Source: Halomonas rhizosphaerae
GTDB taxonomy: Bacteria > Pseudomonadota > Gammaproteobacteria > Pseudomonadales > Halomonadaceae
Assembly (NCBI RefSeq): GCF_030010555.1
Contig: NZ_JASCQP010000032.1
Span: forward strand, 1-64,000
Length of the DNA: 64,000 nt
Direction of reading: 5' to 3'
Position 1 is the first letter of the stretch, and each line of letters starts with the position of its first letter. Under the pieces are notes generated by a model. That model was given only the letters and a program-made list of their open reading frames with translations. It was not told where the DNA came from and did no database searches. Made by a program: the position numbers and the translations under genes. This document shows positions 17,957 to 26,525 of this stretch, one piece after another.

Positions 17957-18054
17957 GGCGCCGGGGACAGGGCGAAGAGGGGGTCCGATGCCAGGGATGG
18001 CATCGGTAGCGCCCAGGGAAGGGTTCACAGCGCCCCCTCGTGCCCTGTCGCCGG
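17957..18054 (+). repeat. Palindromic dispersed repeat, family 1, copy 1
   Basis: A 98-base element between ilvE and holC that folds on itself. The outer arms (CCGGGGACAGGGC against GCCCTGTCGCCGG) close a structure containing a perfect 9-bp hairpin, CCGATGCCA / TGGCATCGG at 17985-18006 with loop GGGA. A second copy in opposite orientation is at 23254-23352, with identical loop and linker segments but different, still pairing, arms. This is the behaviour of a REP-like dispersed structured element. Confidence 0.8.
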
Positions 18055-18088
18055 ATCAGCCCCGCGACGAGTTGCTCTGCGATAACCC

Positions 18089-18535
18089 ATGACCCAAGTT
18101 GACTTCTATATCCTCCCCGATACCACGCTCGAGGCCCGGCTGCTCTTCGCCTGCCGGCTGGCCGAGACGATCTATCGCAAGGGCTACCGGCTGCACCTAC
18201 ATGCCGAGGACGAGGCCATGGCCCGGGAGCTGGACGACCGGCTCTGGACCTTCCGGGACGATGCCTACGTGCCTCACGCACTGGCGGGAAGCGAGACAGC
18301 GGACGGCGTGCCGGTGACCATCGGCTGGCAGGACCTGCCGATGGACGGCGAACCGCCCCAGGCGCTGCTCAACCTGCATCCCGGAATCCCCGAATGGTTC
18401 TCGCGCTTCGAGCGGGTCGCCGAGATCATCAACCAGCACCAGGACGTGCTCACCGCCAAGCGCGAGTGCTGGCAGACCTACCGAAAGCGCGGCTATCCGG
18501 TCACCCCGCACCAGCTCAAGGGCCAGGCGGGCTGA
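18089..18535 (+). CDS. holC: DNA polymerase III chi subunit HolC
   Basis: Clamp-loader accessory subunit that links the replisome to single-strand binding protein. The 148-residue product has the family pattern: VDFYILPDTTLEARLLFACRL at the N-terminus, KGYRLHLHAEDEAMARELDDRLW, then FVPH-like YVPHALAG and the C-terminal NQHQDVLTAKRECWQTYRKRG. It is followed by valS, as in E. coli. A valS promoter appears to overlap its 3' end. The upstream gap holds a structured repeat. Confidence 0.94.
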   Translation: MTQVDFYILPDTTLEARLLFACRLAETIYRKGYRLHLHAEDEAMARELDDRLWTFRDDAYVPHALAGSETADGVPVTIGWQDLPMDGEPPQALLNLHPGIPEWFSRFERVAEIINQHQDVLTAKRECWQTYRKRGYPVTPHQLKGQAG

Positions 18536-18561
18536 CGCCTCCCCCGGCATCACGCTATAAT
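18532..18561 (+). promoter_or_regulatory. Sigma-70 promoter for valS
   Basis: CTGACG at 18532-18537 and a perfect TATAAT at 18556-18561 are separated by 18 bases. The -35 overlaps the holC stop codon, leaving a leader of about 85 bases before the valS ATG. Confidence 0.6.
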
Positions 18562-18652
18562 CGGGCCCATTTTTCAGCATCCCCGGCACCCTGGCAGCAC
18601 CCTCGAGGCGCCCTGCCATGGGTCGGTGCCACCTCCTCGACCCGGAATGCCC

Positions 18653-21514
18653 ATGGACAAGACCTACCAACCCGAGCAGATCGAATCCCGCTGGTACGAG
18701 CGCTGGGAAGCCGACAACCGCTTCGCCCCCTCGGGCGAGGGCGAGCCCTACTCCATCATGATTCCGCCGCCCAATGTCACCGGCAGCCTGCACATGGGCC
18801 ATGCCTTCCAGGACACCATCATGGACACCCTCATCCGCTGGCGGCGCATGCAGGGGCACAACACCCTCTGGCAGGTGGGCACTGACCACGCCGGCATCGC
18901 CACCCAGATGCTGGTGGAACGCAAGGTCGCCGCGGAAGAGGGCAAGACCCGCCACGACCTGGGGCGCGAGGCCTTCATCGACAAGGTATGGGAGTGGAAG
19001 CAGGAGTCCGGTGGCCATATCACCCGCCAGCTGCGCCGCATGGGGGCGAGCGTCGACTGGTCGCGCGAGCGCTTCACCATGGACGACGGCTTCTACAGGG
19101 CGGTGCAGGAAGTCTTCGTGCGCCTCTTCGAGGAGGACCTGGTCTACCGCGGCAAGCGGCTGGTCAACTGGGACCCGACCCTGCATACCGCCATCTCGGA
19201 CCTCGAGGTCGAGAACCGCGACCAGCAGGGCAGCTTCTGGCACTTCCGCTACCCCCTGGCCGACGGCGTGACCACCGATGACGGCAAGGATTACCTGGTC
19301 GTCGCCACCACCCGCCCCGAGACCCTGCTCGGCGACACCGGGGTGGCGGTCAACCCCGAGGATGCCCGCTATGCGTCGCTCATCGGCAAGTTCGTGGAGC
19401 TGCCGCTGGTGGGGCGGCGTATCCCGATCGTGGCGGATGAGCATGCCGACATGGAGAAGGGCTCGGGCTGCGTGAAGATCACCCCGGCCCACGACTTCAA
19501 CGACTACGAGGTGGGCCGCCGCCAGGACCTGCCGCTGATCAACGTCTTCACCCAGGACGCGGCCATCCTCGCCCGCGCCGAGGCCTTCGACATCCAGGGC
19601 CGGCCGCTGCTCGATGTCGACCCGACCCTGCCCGAGGCCTATGCCGGCCTGGACCGCTTCGAGGCACGGCAGCGCATCGTCGCCGACATGGACGCCGCCG
19701 GCCTGCTCGAGCAGGTGGAGACGGTCAGCAACACCCTGCCCTATGGCGACCGCTCCGGTGACGTCATCGAGCCGCTGCTCACCGACCAGTGGTTCGTGGC
19801 CGTGGAGCGCCTGGCCAGGCCTGCCATCGAGGCCGTGGAGAAGGGCGACATCCAGTTCGTGCCGAAGAACTACGAGAACATGTACTTCGCCTGGATGCGC
19901 GACCTCCAGGACTGGTGCATCTCCCGCCAGCTGTGGTGGGGCCACCGCATTCCCGCCTGGTACGACGCCGAGGGCAACGTCTACGTGGCGAGAAGCGAGC
20001 AGGAGGCCCGCGAGACGCATGGCCTTCCCGCCGAGGTCGAGCTGACCCAGGACGAGGACGTGCTGGACACCTGGTTCAGTTCGGGGCTCTGGACCTTCGG
20101 CACCCTGGGCTGGCCGGAAGAGACCCCGGAGCTGGCGACCTTCCACCCCTCCAGCGTGCTGGTCACCGGCTTCGACATCATCTTCTTCTGGGTCGCCCGG
20201 ATGATCATGCTGACCGGCAAGTTCATGGGCGAGGTGCCCTTCAAGCAGGTCTACGTGCATGGCCTGGTGCGCGACGGCCAGGGCCAGAAGATGTCCAAGT
20301 CCAAGGGCAACGTGCTCGACCCCATCGACCTGATCGACGGCATCGACCTCGAGACCCTGGTGGCGAAGCGCACGGCCAGCCTGTTGCAGCCGCAGAAGGC
20401 CAAGGCGATCGCCAAGGCGACCCGTGACGAGTTCCCCGAGGGCATCGAGCCCCACGGCACCGACGCCCTGCGCTTCACCTTCCTCTCCCAGGCCACCACC
20501 GGGCGCGACATCAAGTTCGACATGGGCCGCCTGGAGGGCTACCGCAACTTCTGCAACAAGCTGTGGAACGCCTCGCGCTACGTGCTGATGAATGCCGAGG
20601 GCGAGGACACCGGGCTCTCTCTCGAAGGGCAGTGCAGTGAGCCGGTCGAGCTGTCGCTGGCGGACCGCTGGATCGTCTCGCGCCTGCAGCAGACCGAGGT
20701 CCAGGTGACGAAGGCCCTGGAGGAGTTCCGCTTCGACCATGCCTCCCAGGCGCTCTACGACTTCGTCTGGAACGAGTACTGCGACTGGTACCTGGAGCTC
20801 TCCAAGCCGGTGCTGTGGGACGAGGCGGCCTCCGCGGACGCCAAGCGCGGCACCCGCCGCACCCTGGTCCGCGTGCTGGAGGCGATCCTGCGCCTGGCCC
20901 ACCCGATGATGCCCTTCATCTCCGAGGAGATCTGGCAGCGCGTCGCCCCGCTGGCCGGCACCTGCCAGGGCGAGGGGGACTCCCTGATGGTCCAGCCCTG
21001 GCCGCAGGCCGATGACGGCAAGGTCGACGAGTCGGCGACGCGCGATATCGAGTGGCTCAAGGGCGTGATCGTCGCGGTTCGCAACATCCGCGCCGAGATG
21101 AACATCGCCCCGGGCAAGCCGCTGGAGGTACTGCTCACCAAGGGCAGCCCGGAAGACGCCAGGCGCCTGGCCGCCAACCGGCCCTTCCTCGCCAAGCTGG
21201 CCAAGCTGGAGCGCGTCGAGTGGCTCGACGACCCCGAGCAGGCCCCGCTCTCGGCCACCCAGCTGGTGGGCGAGATGGAGGTGCTGGTGCCCATGGCGGA
21301 CCTGATCGACAAGCAGGCCGAGCTCGCCCGCCTGGCCAAGGAGATCGACAAGCAGGACAAGCTGATCGGCGGCATCGAGAAGAAGCTTGGCAACGAGAGC
21401 TTCGTCGCCAAGGCCCCCGAGGCGGTGGTCGAGAAGGAGCGCGGCAAGCTAGCGGACTTTAAGGCCTCGCGCCGCCTGCTGGTCGAGCAGCGCGAGAAGA
21501 TCGCCGCGCTCTGA
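18653..21514 (+). CDS. valS: Valyl-tRNA synthetase
   Basis: Class I aminoacyl-tRNA synthetase of 953 residues. It contains the HIGH-type motif HMGH (residues 47-50, within [14 protein letters not shown]), the inserted editing domain ([19 protein letters not shown]), the KMSKS motif in [14 protein letters not shown], an anticodon-binding helical domain and a C-terminal coiled coil (about 885-953, rich in Lys/Glu/Leu) characteristic of ValRS. The ATG at 18653 ([12 protein letters not shown]) matches the usual N-terminus. The gene ends at a bidirectional hairpin terminator. Confidence 0.98.
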   Translation: MDKTYQPEQIESRWYERWEADNRFAPSGEGEPYSIMIPPPNVTGSLHMGHAFQDTIMDTLIRWRRMQGHNTLWQVGTDHAGIATQMLVERKVAAEEGKTRHDLGREAFIDKVWEWKQESGGHITRQLRRMGASVDWSRERFTMDDGFYRAVQEVFVRLFEEDLVYRGKRLVNWDPTLHTAISDLEVENRDQQGSFWHFRYPLADGVTTDDGKDYLVVATTRPETLLGDTGVAVNPEDARYASLIGKFVELPLVGRRIPIVADEHADMEKGSGCVKITPAHDFNDYEVGRRQDLPLINVFTQDAAILARAEAFDIQGRPLLDVDPTLPEAYAGLDRFEARQRIVADMDAAGLLEQVETVSNTLPYGDRSGDVIEPLLTDQWFVAVERLARPAIEAVEKGDIQFVPKNYENMYFAWMRDLQDWCISRQLWWGHRIPAWYDAEGNVYVARSEQEARETHGLPAEVELTQDEDVLDTWFSSGLWTFGTLGWPEETPELATFHPSSVLVTGFDIIFFWVARMIMLTGKFMGEVPFKQVYVHGLVRDGQGQKMSKSKGNVLDPIDLIDGIDLETLVAKRTASLLQPQKAKAIAKATRDEFPEGIEPHGTDALRFTFLSQATTGRDIKFDMGRLEGYRNFCNKLWNASRYVLMNAEGEDTGLSLEGQCSEPVELSLADRWIVSRLQQTEVQVTKALEEFRFDHASQALYDFVWNEYCDWYLELSKPVLWDEAASADAKRGTRRTLVRVLEAILRLAHPMMPFISEEIWQRVAPLAGTCQGEGDSLMVQPWPQADDGKVDESATRDIEWLKGVIVAVRNIRAEMNIAPGKPLEVLLTKGSPEDARRLAANRPFLAKLAKLERVEWLDDPEQAPLSATQLVGEMEVLVPMADLIDKQAELARLAKEIDKQDKLIGGIEKKLGNESFVAKAPEAVVEKERGKLADFKASRRLLVEQREKIAAL

Positions 21515-21536
21515 TCGTAATCCACTCCCCCAGCCG

Positions 21537-21563
21537 CAAGGGCCCGCCACTGGCGGGCCCTTG
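21537..21563. terminator. Bidirectional terminator between valS and META lipoprotein gene
   Basis: Perfect 13-base arms CAAGGGCCCGCCA / TGGCGGGCCCTTG meet around a single central base (effective loop CACT). The stem sits 22 bases after the valS stop and 27 before the stop of the converging gene. Confidence 0.75.
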
Positions 21564-21589
21564 TCGTTTACGGGTCGGTCGCTATCGGG

Positions 21590-22039
21590 TCAGTCGACGC
21601 GGCGCCAGCCGCCCAGCACCCGCTGGTCGGGCCCGAAGAACACCAGCCGGTCATGGTCGATCAGGTAGCGGTAGGCGTTCTCCAGCATGCCGGTCACCCG
21701 GGCGGCATCCTCGGCCTGGGGGCAGGCGCGACGGGTGGTGGCCAGGTCCGAGAACGCGATGCTGTTGTTCTCGCCCAGCGCGGCCCGGCCGGTCAGCCGG
21801 TTGCAGCCGTCGCTGCCGCTCACCCGGCCATCGCGGTCGATCACGAAATGGGGGCGCTCCGGCATCTCGAGGCGCTCATTGGTGCCCACCAGCAGCAGGT
21901 TCCAGCGCTGGTCGACCACCGGTCCCTCGAGCCGGGCCGCGGGCTCGTCGAGCTGGGGAGCCGGGCGGCTGCTGCAGGCGGCGAGCAGCAGGGCGCCGGC
22001 CGCGAGCAGCAGTGTGTTGCGTAACGGTTTGATCATCAT
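21590..22039 (-). CDS. META-domain lipoprotein (HslJ-like)
   Basis: A 149-residue lipoprotein: signal sequence with lipobox LLAAC, then a META domain. The domain signature is visible as DQRWNLLLVG near the start, DGRVSGSDGCNRLTGRA, FSDLATTRRACPQ and the final YRYLIDHDRLVFFG. HslJ-type META proteins are associated with outer-membrane stress and novobiocin resistance in E. coli; no activity can be read from the sequence. AGGAAG upstream supports the ATG at 22039 (the adjacent ATG 22036 is equally possible). Confidence 0.87.
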   Translation of the reverse strand: MMIKPLRNTLLLAAGALLLAACSSRPAPQLDEPAARLEGPVVDQRWNLLLVGTNERLEMPERPHFVIDRDGRVSGSDGCNRLTGRAALGENNSIAFSDLATTRRACPQAEDAARVTGMLENAYRYLIDHDRLVFFGPDQRVLGGWRRVD

Positions 22040-22149
22040 GGTATCTTCCTTGAGGCACGAGGCGATTGCCCAGGCGCCAAGCTTGCCCCAGCCGGGGCAT
22101 CGAGACAATTCCCCACTCCACCGCTCCTTGTTCCCCCATGAGGCCCCGC

Positions 22150-22554
22150 ATGCTTCACGCGCTCCACAACGATGCCCTCGGCAAGCTGATCCTGCGACTC
22201 ACCGTGGCCGGCCTGCTGCTGCCTCACGGGCTGACCAAGCTGCTCAACCCGGGCAGCCTGACCTGGATCGGCAACACCCTGGCCGGCCAGGGCCTGCCGA
22301 CCGTGCTCGCCTACGGCGTGCTGGTCGGCGAGGTGGTGGCGCCGCTGATGGCGCTGGTCGGCTGGCGAAGCCGCGTGGCGGGGCTGCTGATGGCCGCCAA
22401 CATGGTGGTGGCCATCTTCCTGGTGCACATGGGGGAGATCACCGCCTTCAAGGACAACGGCGGCTGGGCCCTGGAGCTGCAGGGCTTCTTCCTGTTCGGC
22501 GCCCTGGCGCTGGTCTTCCTGGGCAGTGGACGGATGGCCTGGCGGCCAGATTGA
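22150..22554 (+). CDS. DoxX-family membrane protein
   Basis: A 134-residue four-helix membrane protein of the DoxX/YphA family: LILRLTVAGLLLPHGLTKLLNPG, then GLPTVLAYGVLVGEVVAPLMALVG, LLMAANMVVAIFLVHM and FFLFGALALVFLG. The function in proteobacteria is unsettled; relatives have been linked to quinol oxidation or redox control. The ATG at 22150 is preferred over 22138 because GAGG precedes it at good spacing. It is a single gene, divergent from the META lipoprotein. Confidence 0.87.
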   Translation: MLHALHNDALGKLILRLTVAGLLLPHGLTKLLNPGSLTWIGNTLAGQGLPTVLAYGVLVGEVVAPLMALVGWRSRVAGLLMAANMVVAIFLVHMGEITAFKDNGGWALELQGFFLFGALALVFLGSGRMAWRPD

Positions 22555-22616
22555 CCCTCGACCTTTGACCCACACCGTCGTCATGCTGTTTGCCAAGTTT
22601 TCAACGAGGAAGGATA

Positions 22617-22753
22617 GATTTCCGTCGCGAGCGAAGAGAGGCTGGTCGACGCCGGAGCGCAGCTACCGGAGTGTAGCCTGCTACTTGAGGATGGCGACGG
22701 TCCGACGCTTCGGCACCGCCGGCTGCCAGCATATCGAGCGCAGCAGGAAATCC
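22617..22753 (+). repeat. Dispersed structured repeat, family 2, copy A
   Basis: About 137 bases filling most of the gap between doxX and gloA. The ends pair (GATTTCC at 22617-22623 with GGAAATC at 22746-22752). Inside are the blocks CGTCGCGAGCGAA, GCCGGAGCGCAGCTACCGG, TTGAGGATG and GAGCGCAGCAG, all shared with the copy at 26382-26520. A small GTAG/CTAC hairpin lies in the middle. Confidence 0.72.
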
Positions 22754-22761
22754 GTTCTTCC

Positions 22762-23202
22762 TCACCAGGTCCCGGTGTTCTCCATCGACGCCCAGGGCTC
22801 CTTGGGCGGCAGCGCTTCGCCCGCCTGCAGCAGCTCCACCGAGATGCCGTCGGGGCTCCTGACGAAGGCCATGTGGCCGTCCCGGGGCGGACGGTTGATG
22901 GTCACACCGTTCGCCTGCAGGTGCTCGCAGAGGGCATAGATTTCGTCCACGCGGTAGGCCAGGTGGCCGAAGTTGCGCCCCCCGCCATACTCCTCGGGAT
23001 CCCAGTTCCAGGTCAGCTCCAGCTCCGGCGCCTTGAGCTCGGCGGAACGGGCCTCGTCCTCCGGGGCCGCCAGGAAGACCAGGGTGAAGCGGCCCTTCTC
23101 GCTCTCCTTGCGACGCACCTCGGTCAGGCCGAGCAGGTCGCAGTAGAAGTGCAGCGAGGCGTCGAGGTCGCTGACGCGCACCATGGTATGCAAGTACTGC
23201 AT
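22762..23202 (-). CDS. gloA: Lactoylglutathione lyase (glyoxalase I)
   Basis: Metalloenzyme that converts the hemithioacetal of methylglyoxal and glutathione to S-lactoylglutathione. The 146-residue protein carries all four metal ligands at family positions: H5, E62, H80 and E123, within LHTMVRV, LELTWN, NFGHLAY and SVELLQ. Length and ligand set match the nickel-type GloA of enteric bacteria and Pseudomonas. The ATG at 23202 has AAGGAG six bases upstream. A TTG two codons earlier is in frame but would sit on the ribosome site. Confidence 0.95.
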   Translation of the reverse strand: MQYLHTMVRVSDLDASLHFYCDLLGLTEVRRKESEKGRFTLVFLAAPEDEARSAELKAPELELTWNWDPEEYGGGRNFGHLAYRVDEIYALCEHLQANGVTINRPPRDGHMAFVRSPDGISVELLQAGEALPPKEPWASMENTGTW

Positions 23203-23253
23203 GGCCAACTCCTTGTCGTTTACAGCGAAACTATCTAGCGGAACGGGGCTTTA

Positions 23254-23352
23254 CTGGCGACAAGCCTTTCCGGAGGCGCTGTGAATACCTCCCTGTACGC
23301 TACCGACGCCATCCCTGGCGTAGGACCTCCTCCAAGGCTTGTCCCCAGCGCC
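23254..23352 (-). repeat. Palindromic dispersed repeat, family 1, copy 2
   Basis: A 99-base element in the gap between the gloA and DUF411 genes, in opposite orientation to the copy at 17957-18054. Shared invariant segments include GCCAGGGATGGC, TCGGTAGCG and TTCACAGCGCC. The outer arms differ from copy 1 (ACAAGCC with GGCTTGT in place of ACAGGGC with GCCCTGT) yet still pair, and the end CTGG/CCAG replaces CCGG/CCGG. These compensatory changes argue for a selected secondary structure. Confidence 0.8.
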
Positions 23353-23378
23353 CCTCTCTATCGCTGGGTCAGTTCGGA

Positions 23379-23828
23379 TCAGTGAGTGTACTCGCTGAAG
23401 ATCTCCGGCGTGCGATCGTCATGCCGCCAGCCCAGCACCGCGTAGTCGTCCTGGCGACCTGTTTCCATGCCGGGGGAGCCGTGGGGCATGCCCGGCACTG
23501 CCAGGCCCGCCAGGTCGGGCCGCTCGTCCAGCAGGCGACGGATGTCGGCGGCCGGCACATGGCCCTCGATCACGTAGCCGTCCACCACCGCGGTGTGGCA
23601 GGAGGCGAGCTCGGGCGAGACGCCATGCTCGATCTTCACCGCCCGCATGTCGCGGGTCTCGTGCTGTGTGACCTCGAAGCCCTCGGCCTCCAGGTGCTCG
23701 GCCCAGGCGATGCAGCAGCCGCAGTTCGGGTCCTTGTGCATCTCCACCACGGGCGTCTCGGCCCAGGCGGGGATGGCGATGGCGGCCAGCAGGGCGCCGG
23801 CGAGGGTCAGGCGTAGCGGTGATGTCAT
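23379..23828 (-). CDS. DUF411 periplasmic metal-binding protein
   Basis: A 149-residue exported protein of the DUF411 family, often found with copper-resistance genes and proposed to bind metal in the periplasm. A signal peptide (cleavage expected after AWA) precedes the conserved MHKDPNCGCC (cysteines 36, 38, 39), then the family pattern SCHTAVVDGYVIEGHVPAADI and LAVPGMPHGSPGME. GGGGAG nine bases upstream supports the ATG at 23828. No copper genes are next to it here; it is divergent from tag. Confidence 0.88.
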   Translation of the reverse strand: MTSPLRLTLAGALLAAIAIPAWAETPVVEMHKDPNCGCCIAWAEHLEAEGFEVTQHETRDMRAVKIEHGVSPELASCHTAVVDGYVIEGHVPAADIRRLLDERPDLAGLAVPGMPHGSPGMETGRQDDYAVLGWRHDDRTPEIFSEYTH

Positions 23829-23906
23829 GATGGGCACTCCCCGGTATAAGGTATCGGCACGATTGTCGGCCATCTCCCGGCCCCCCTGCCACCCCGGAGC
23901 GACAGC

Positions 23907-24446
23907 ATGAGCCATTACTGCGACCTGGCCCCCGGGCATCCGTTCCACGGGCCCTATCACGACCACGAATACGGCTTCCCGGTGGACGACGACGCGACCC
24001 TCTTCGAGCGCCTGGTGCTGGAGATCAACCAGGCGGGGCTCTCCTGGCTTACCGTGCTGAAGAAGCGCGAGGCCTTCCGGGCCGCCTTCGAGGGCTTCGA
24101 CATCGACCGCATCGCCGGCTATGGCGACGCCGAGCGGTCGCGGCTGCTGGCCGATGCCGGCATCATCCGCAACCGTCTCAAGGTCGATGCCGTGATTCAC
24201 AATGCCGGGGTGGTGCAGGCGCTGCAGGCCGAGCACGGAAGCCTGCGCGCCTGGCTCGACCACCACCATCCGCTGGACCATGCGGCCTGGGTGCGCCTCT
24301 TCCGGCGCACCTTCCGCTTCACCGGCCCGGAGATCGTGGGCGAGTTGCTGATGAGCACCGGCTACCTGCCGGGCGCCCACCGCGACGACTGCCCGGTGCA
24401 GGCACGCATCCTAGCCGCCTCACCGCCCTGGGCACGGCCCGACTGA
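23907..24446 (+). CDS. tag: DNA-3-methyladenine glycosylase I
   Basis: Base-excision repair glycosylase that removes 3-methyladenine from alkylated DNA. The 179-residue protein has the zinc ligands of Tag (C5, H18, H158, C162), the catalytic-pocket glutamate E39 in LEINQAGLSWLTVLKKR, and STGYLPGAHRDDCPV at the C-terminus. GGAG upstream of the ATG supports the start. Single gene, with a GC-rich palindrome after its stop. Confidence 0.95.
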   Translation: MSHYCDLAPGHPFHGPYHDHEYGFPVDDDATLFERLVLEINQAGLSWLTVLKKREAFRAAFEGFDIDRIAGYGDAERSRLLADAGIIRNRLKVDAVIHNAGVVQALQAEHGSLRAWLDHHHPLDHAAWVRLFRRTFRFTGPEIVGELLMSTGYLPGAHRDDCPVQARILAASPPWARPD

Positions 24447-24453
24447 GCGCCGC

Positions 24454-24469
24454 CCGGGGGAACCCCCGG
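24454..24469. terminator. Short GC palindrome after tag
   Basis: CCGGGGG-AA-CCCCCGG (effective stem of 6 bp with loop GAAC) ten bases after the tag stop. No T-tract; tentative. Confidence 0.3.
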
Positions 24470-24518
24470 CATACCCGGGCGTCACAGGAAAGGCTTACCG
24501 CTGACCAAGGACCTCCTG

Positions 24519-25586
24519 ATGGACTCGATTACCCAGGCCGCCCTGGGCGCGGCAATCGGCGGCACCGTGCTCGGCCGGCGGCTGGGCCGCAAGGCGGTCC
24601 TCCTCGGCGCGGCCCTCGGCACCCTGCCCGACCTGGACGTGGTCATCGATTACGGCGATGCCGTGGCCAACGTCACCGAGCACCGCGGCTTTTCCCACTC
24701 GCTGTTCGTGCTGGCGGGGCTGGCCACCGCCCTGGCCCTGCTCTCGGCGCGCCTTGCCCCGGCCCGGGACATCTCCCTGCGCCGCTGGGGGCTCTTCTTC
24801 GGGCTCATCCTGCTGACCCACCCGCTGCTCGACGCCCTGACCACCTACGGCACCCAGCTCTGGTGGCCGCTGGAGGTGCGCCCCGCGGCCTGGCCCGTCG
24901 TGTTCATCATCGACCCGCTCTACAGCCTGCCGCTGCTGGCAGGCGTGGGGGTGGCGCTGGCCACCGGCAGGACGCAACGGGCACCCCGCTGGGGGCTGGC
25001 CCTCTCCTGCGCCTACCTGGTGTTCGCCCTCGGGGCCAAGCAGCTGGTCGAGGCGCGCATCGCCCCGGTGCTGGCCGAGCAGGGCCTGCAGCAGGCGCCG
25101 CGACTCGTCCAGCCGACACCCTTCAACACCCTGCTGTGGCGGGTCACGGTGGCCGACGGCGAACACCACCACGAGGCCCTGGTGGGCGTGTTCGACGGTG
25201 ACCGCTCCCCGGCGCTGGAGACCTATGCCCGCGGCGCCGACCTGGAGGCGACGGCACTCGACAGCGGACGCGGCCGGCGCCTCGACTGGTTCGCCGGGCC
25301 CTTCCTGCGCTACGAGACCCGCCAGCGAGACGGTGTCGAGACCCTGGTCGCCACCGACCTGCGGCTCGGCTTTCCGGGCTTCCACCCCTTCGCCTTCACC
25401 CTGGCCACCCGCGACGACGGCGACTGGCAGCCGGTCGAGGTCTCCGAGCAGCTGCCCTCCCCTTCCCGCGGCAACCGGGATGCCCTCTCCCGGCTGGGAT
25501 CCCGCATCCTCACTCCGGAGCCAGGGCTGTGCACCAGCGACTTCGTGTCCCGTCAGTGGCTGGTCAGCACGCCCGGCCAGTGCTGA
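24519..25586 (+). CDS. YdjM/DUF457-type membrane-bound metal-dependent hydrolase
   Basis: A 355-residue membrane protein of the YdjM/YbcI family (DUF457), predicted metal-dependent hydrolases. The N-terminal motif MDSITQAALGAAIGG and the histidine/aspartate cluster TLPDLDVVIDY ... HRGFSHSLF ... THPLLDALTTYGTQLWWPL match the family's conserved metal-site residues. Hydrophobic segments follow, then a soluble C-terminal portion of about 160 residues, with no recognised domain. Some members are in the SOS regulon; no LexA box was seen here. A shared hairpin separates it from the converging azoR. Confidence 0.87.
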   Translation: MDSITQAALGAAIGGTVLGRRLGRKAVLLGAALGTLPDLDVVIDYGDAVANVTEHRGFSHSLFVLAGLATALALLSARLAPARDISLRRWGLFFGLILLTHPLLDALTTYGTQLWWPLEVRPAAWPVVFIIDPLYSLPLLAGVGVALATGRTQRAPRWGLALSCAYLVFALGAKQLVEARIAPVLAEQGLQQAPRLVQPTPFNTLLWRVTVADGEHHHEALVGVFDGDRSPALETYARGADLEATALDSGRGRRLDWFAGPFLRYETRQRDGVETLVATDLRLGFPGFHPFAFTLATRDDGDWQPVEVSEQLPSPSRGNRDALSRLGSRILTPEPGLCTSDFVSRQWLVSTPGQC

Positions 25587-25603
25587 CGACCGGCAGCAAT
25601 GCA

Positions 25604-25640
25604 AACGGGGGCAGCCATCCGGCTACCCCCGTTGTTTCTC
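25604..25640. terminator. Bidirectional terminator between YdjM-like gene and azoR
   Basis: The 13-base arms 25604-25616 and 25621-25633 (AACGGGGGCAGCC / GGCTACCCCCGTT) pair except one position, which is a G-U pair in the leftward RNA. A T-rich tail (GTTGTTTC) follows on the right side. Confidence 0.65.
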
Positions 25641-25659
25641 GCGCTGTCGGCGGTGACGG

Positions 25660-26262
25660 TCAGAGGCGGGCCACCAGACCGTCGATGGCCTGACGCGCCT
25701 CCTCGATCGCCGCGTCGCGCTTGCCCATGTTGAGCCCCTCGGCGAACACCACATCCACCTCGGTGATGCCGATCAGCCCCAGCATGCCCTTCAGGTGCGG
25801 GGTCTGGCTGTCCATCTCGGTGCCGGCATACTGGCCGCCGCGGGCCGCCAGGATCACCGCCCGCTTGCCCTCGACCAGTCCCTGCGGACCGCTCTCGGTG
25901 TAACGGAAGGTCTCGCCGGCCCGCAGCACCCGATCGAACCAGGCCTTGAGCTGGGAGGGGATGCCCAGGTTGTAGAGGGGCACCGCCAGCACCAGGACGT
26001 CGTGGTCGAGAAGCTCACGGATCAGGGCGTCGGAGCGCTCAGCCAGCTCGCGCTGTTCGGCCGAGCGCTCCTCGGCCGGCACCTGCCAGGCGCCCAGCTC
26101 ACTGGCCTCGAGGTGCGGCAGCGCCTCGGCGACCAGGTCTCGGTGGGTCACCGCCAGCCCCTCGCGTTCGGCGGCGCGGGCCTGGAAGTGTTCGGCCAGG
26201 GCGATGGACTGGCCCTTCTCGCCGAGGATGGACGCGGTGAGGACGAGGGCACGGGTGGTCAT
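25660..26262 (-). CDS. azoR: FMN-dependent NADH azoreductase
   Basis: Flavodoxin-like quinone/azo reductase of 200 residues. It shows an N-terminal phosphate-binding loop region TASILGEKGQS, the flavin segment VPLYNLGIPSQLKAWFDRVLRAGETFRY with its break at PLYN, and ILAARGGQYAG. AzoR-type enzymes reduce quinones by two electrons and azo dyes in vitro. AAGGAG upstream of the ATG supports the start. Single leftward gene. Confidence 0.93.
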   Translation of the reverse strand: MTTRALVLTASILGEKGQSIALAEHFQARAAEREGLAVTHRDLVAEALPHLEASELGAWQVPAEERSAEQRELAERSDALIRELLDHDVLVLAVPLYNLGIPSQLKAWFDRVLRAGETFRYTESGPQGLVEGKRAVILAARGGQYAGTEMDSQTPHLKGMLGLIGITEVDVVFAEGLNMGKRDAAIEEARQAIDGLVARL

Positions 26263-26381
26263 GGCGATCTCCTTCGATTCGGTCTCGAGTGACTGATCGC
26301 CATTTTACGTGCACGAACTGCAACGAAAAGCGCAAAGTTCCGCCGATTCCGTTCTATAAAATCGAAAAATAGGCTGAACTT

Positions 26382-26520
26382 CTGGGCGCGTCGCGAGCGA
26401 ACACGGGGCGCGTGCGGCCGGAGCGCAGTTACCGGCGTTGACCGGATGCTCATTGAGGATGCGACCGCACCGGCGCACCTGGACCGTCCCGCGCGAGCTG
26501 TGGAGCGCAGTAGCGCCCAG
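26382..26520 (+). repeat. Dispersed structured repeat, family 2, copy B
   Basis: Second copy of the element at 22617-22753, filling the gap between azoR and a lipoprotein gene. It shares CGTCGCGAGCGAA, GCCGGAGCGCAGTTACCGG, TTGAGGATG and GAGCGCAGTAG in the same order and spacing. The terminal arms are entirely different in sequence (CTGGGCGC / GCGCCCAG) but pair perfectly, and an inner GTGCGG / CCGCAC pair is present. Confidence 0.72.
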
Positions 26521-26525
26521 GCGTT

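Noticed and set aside
18197..20902. Leftward open frame of about 900 codons opposite holC and valS
   Set aside because: It runs across two well-supported genes and gives a repetitive product without domains; same GC artefact.
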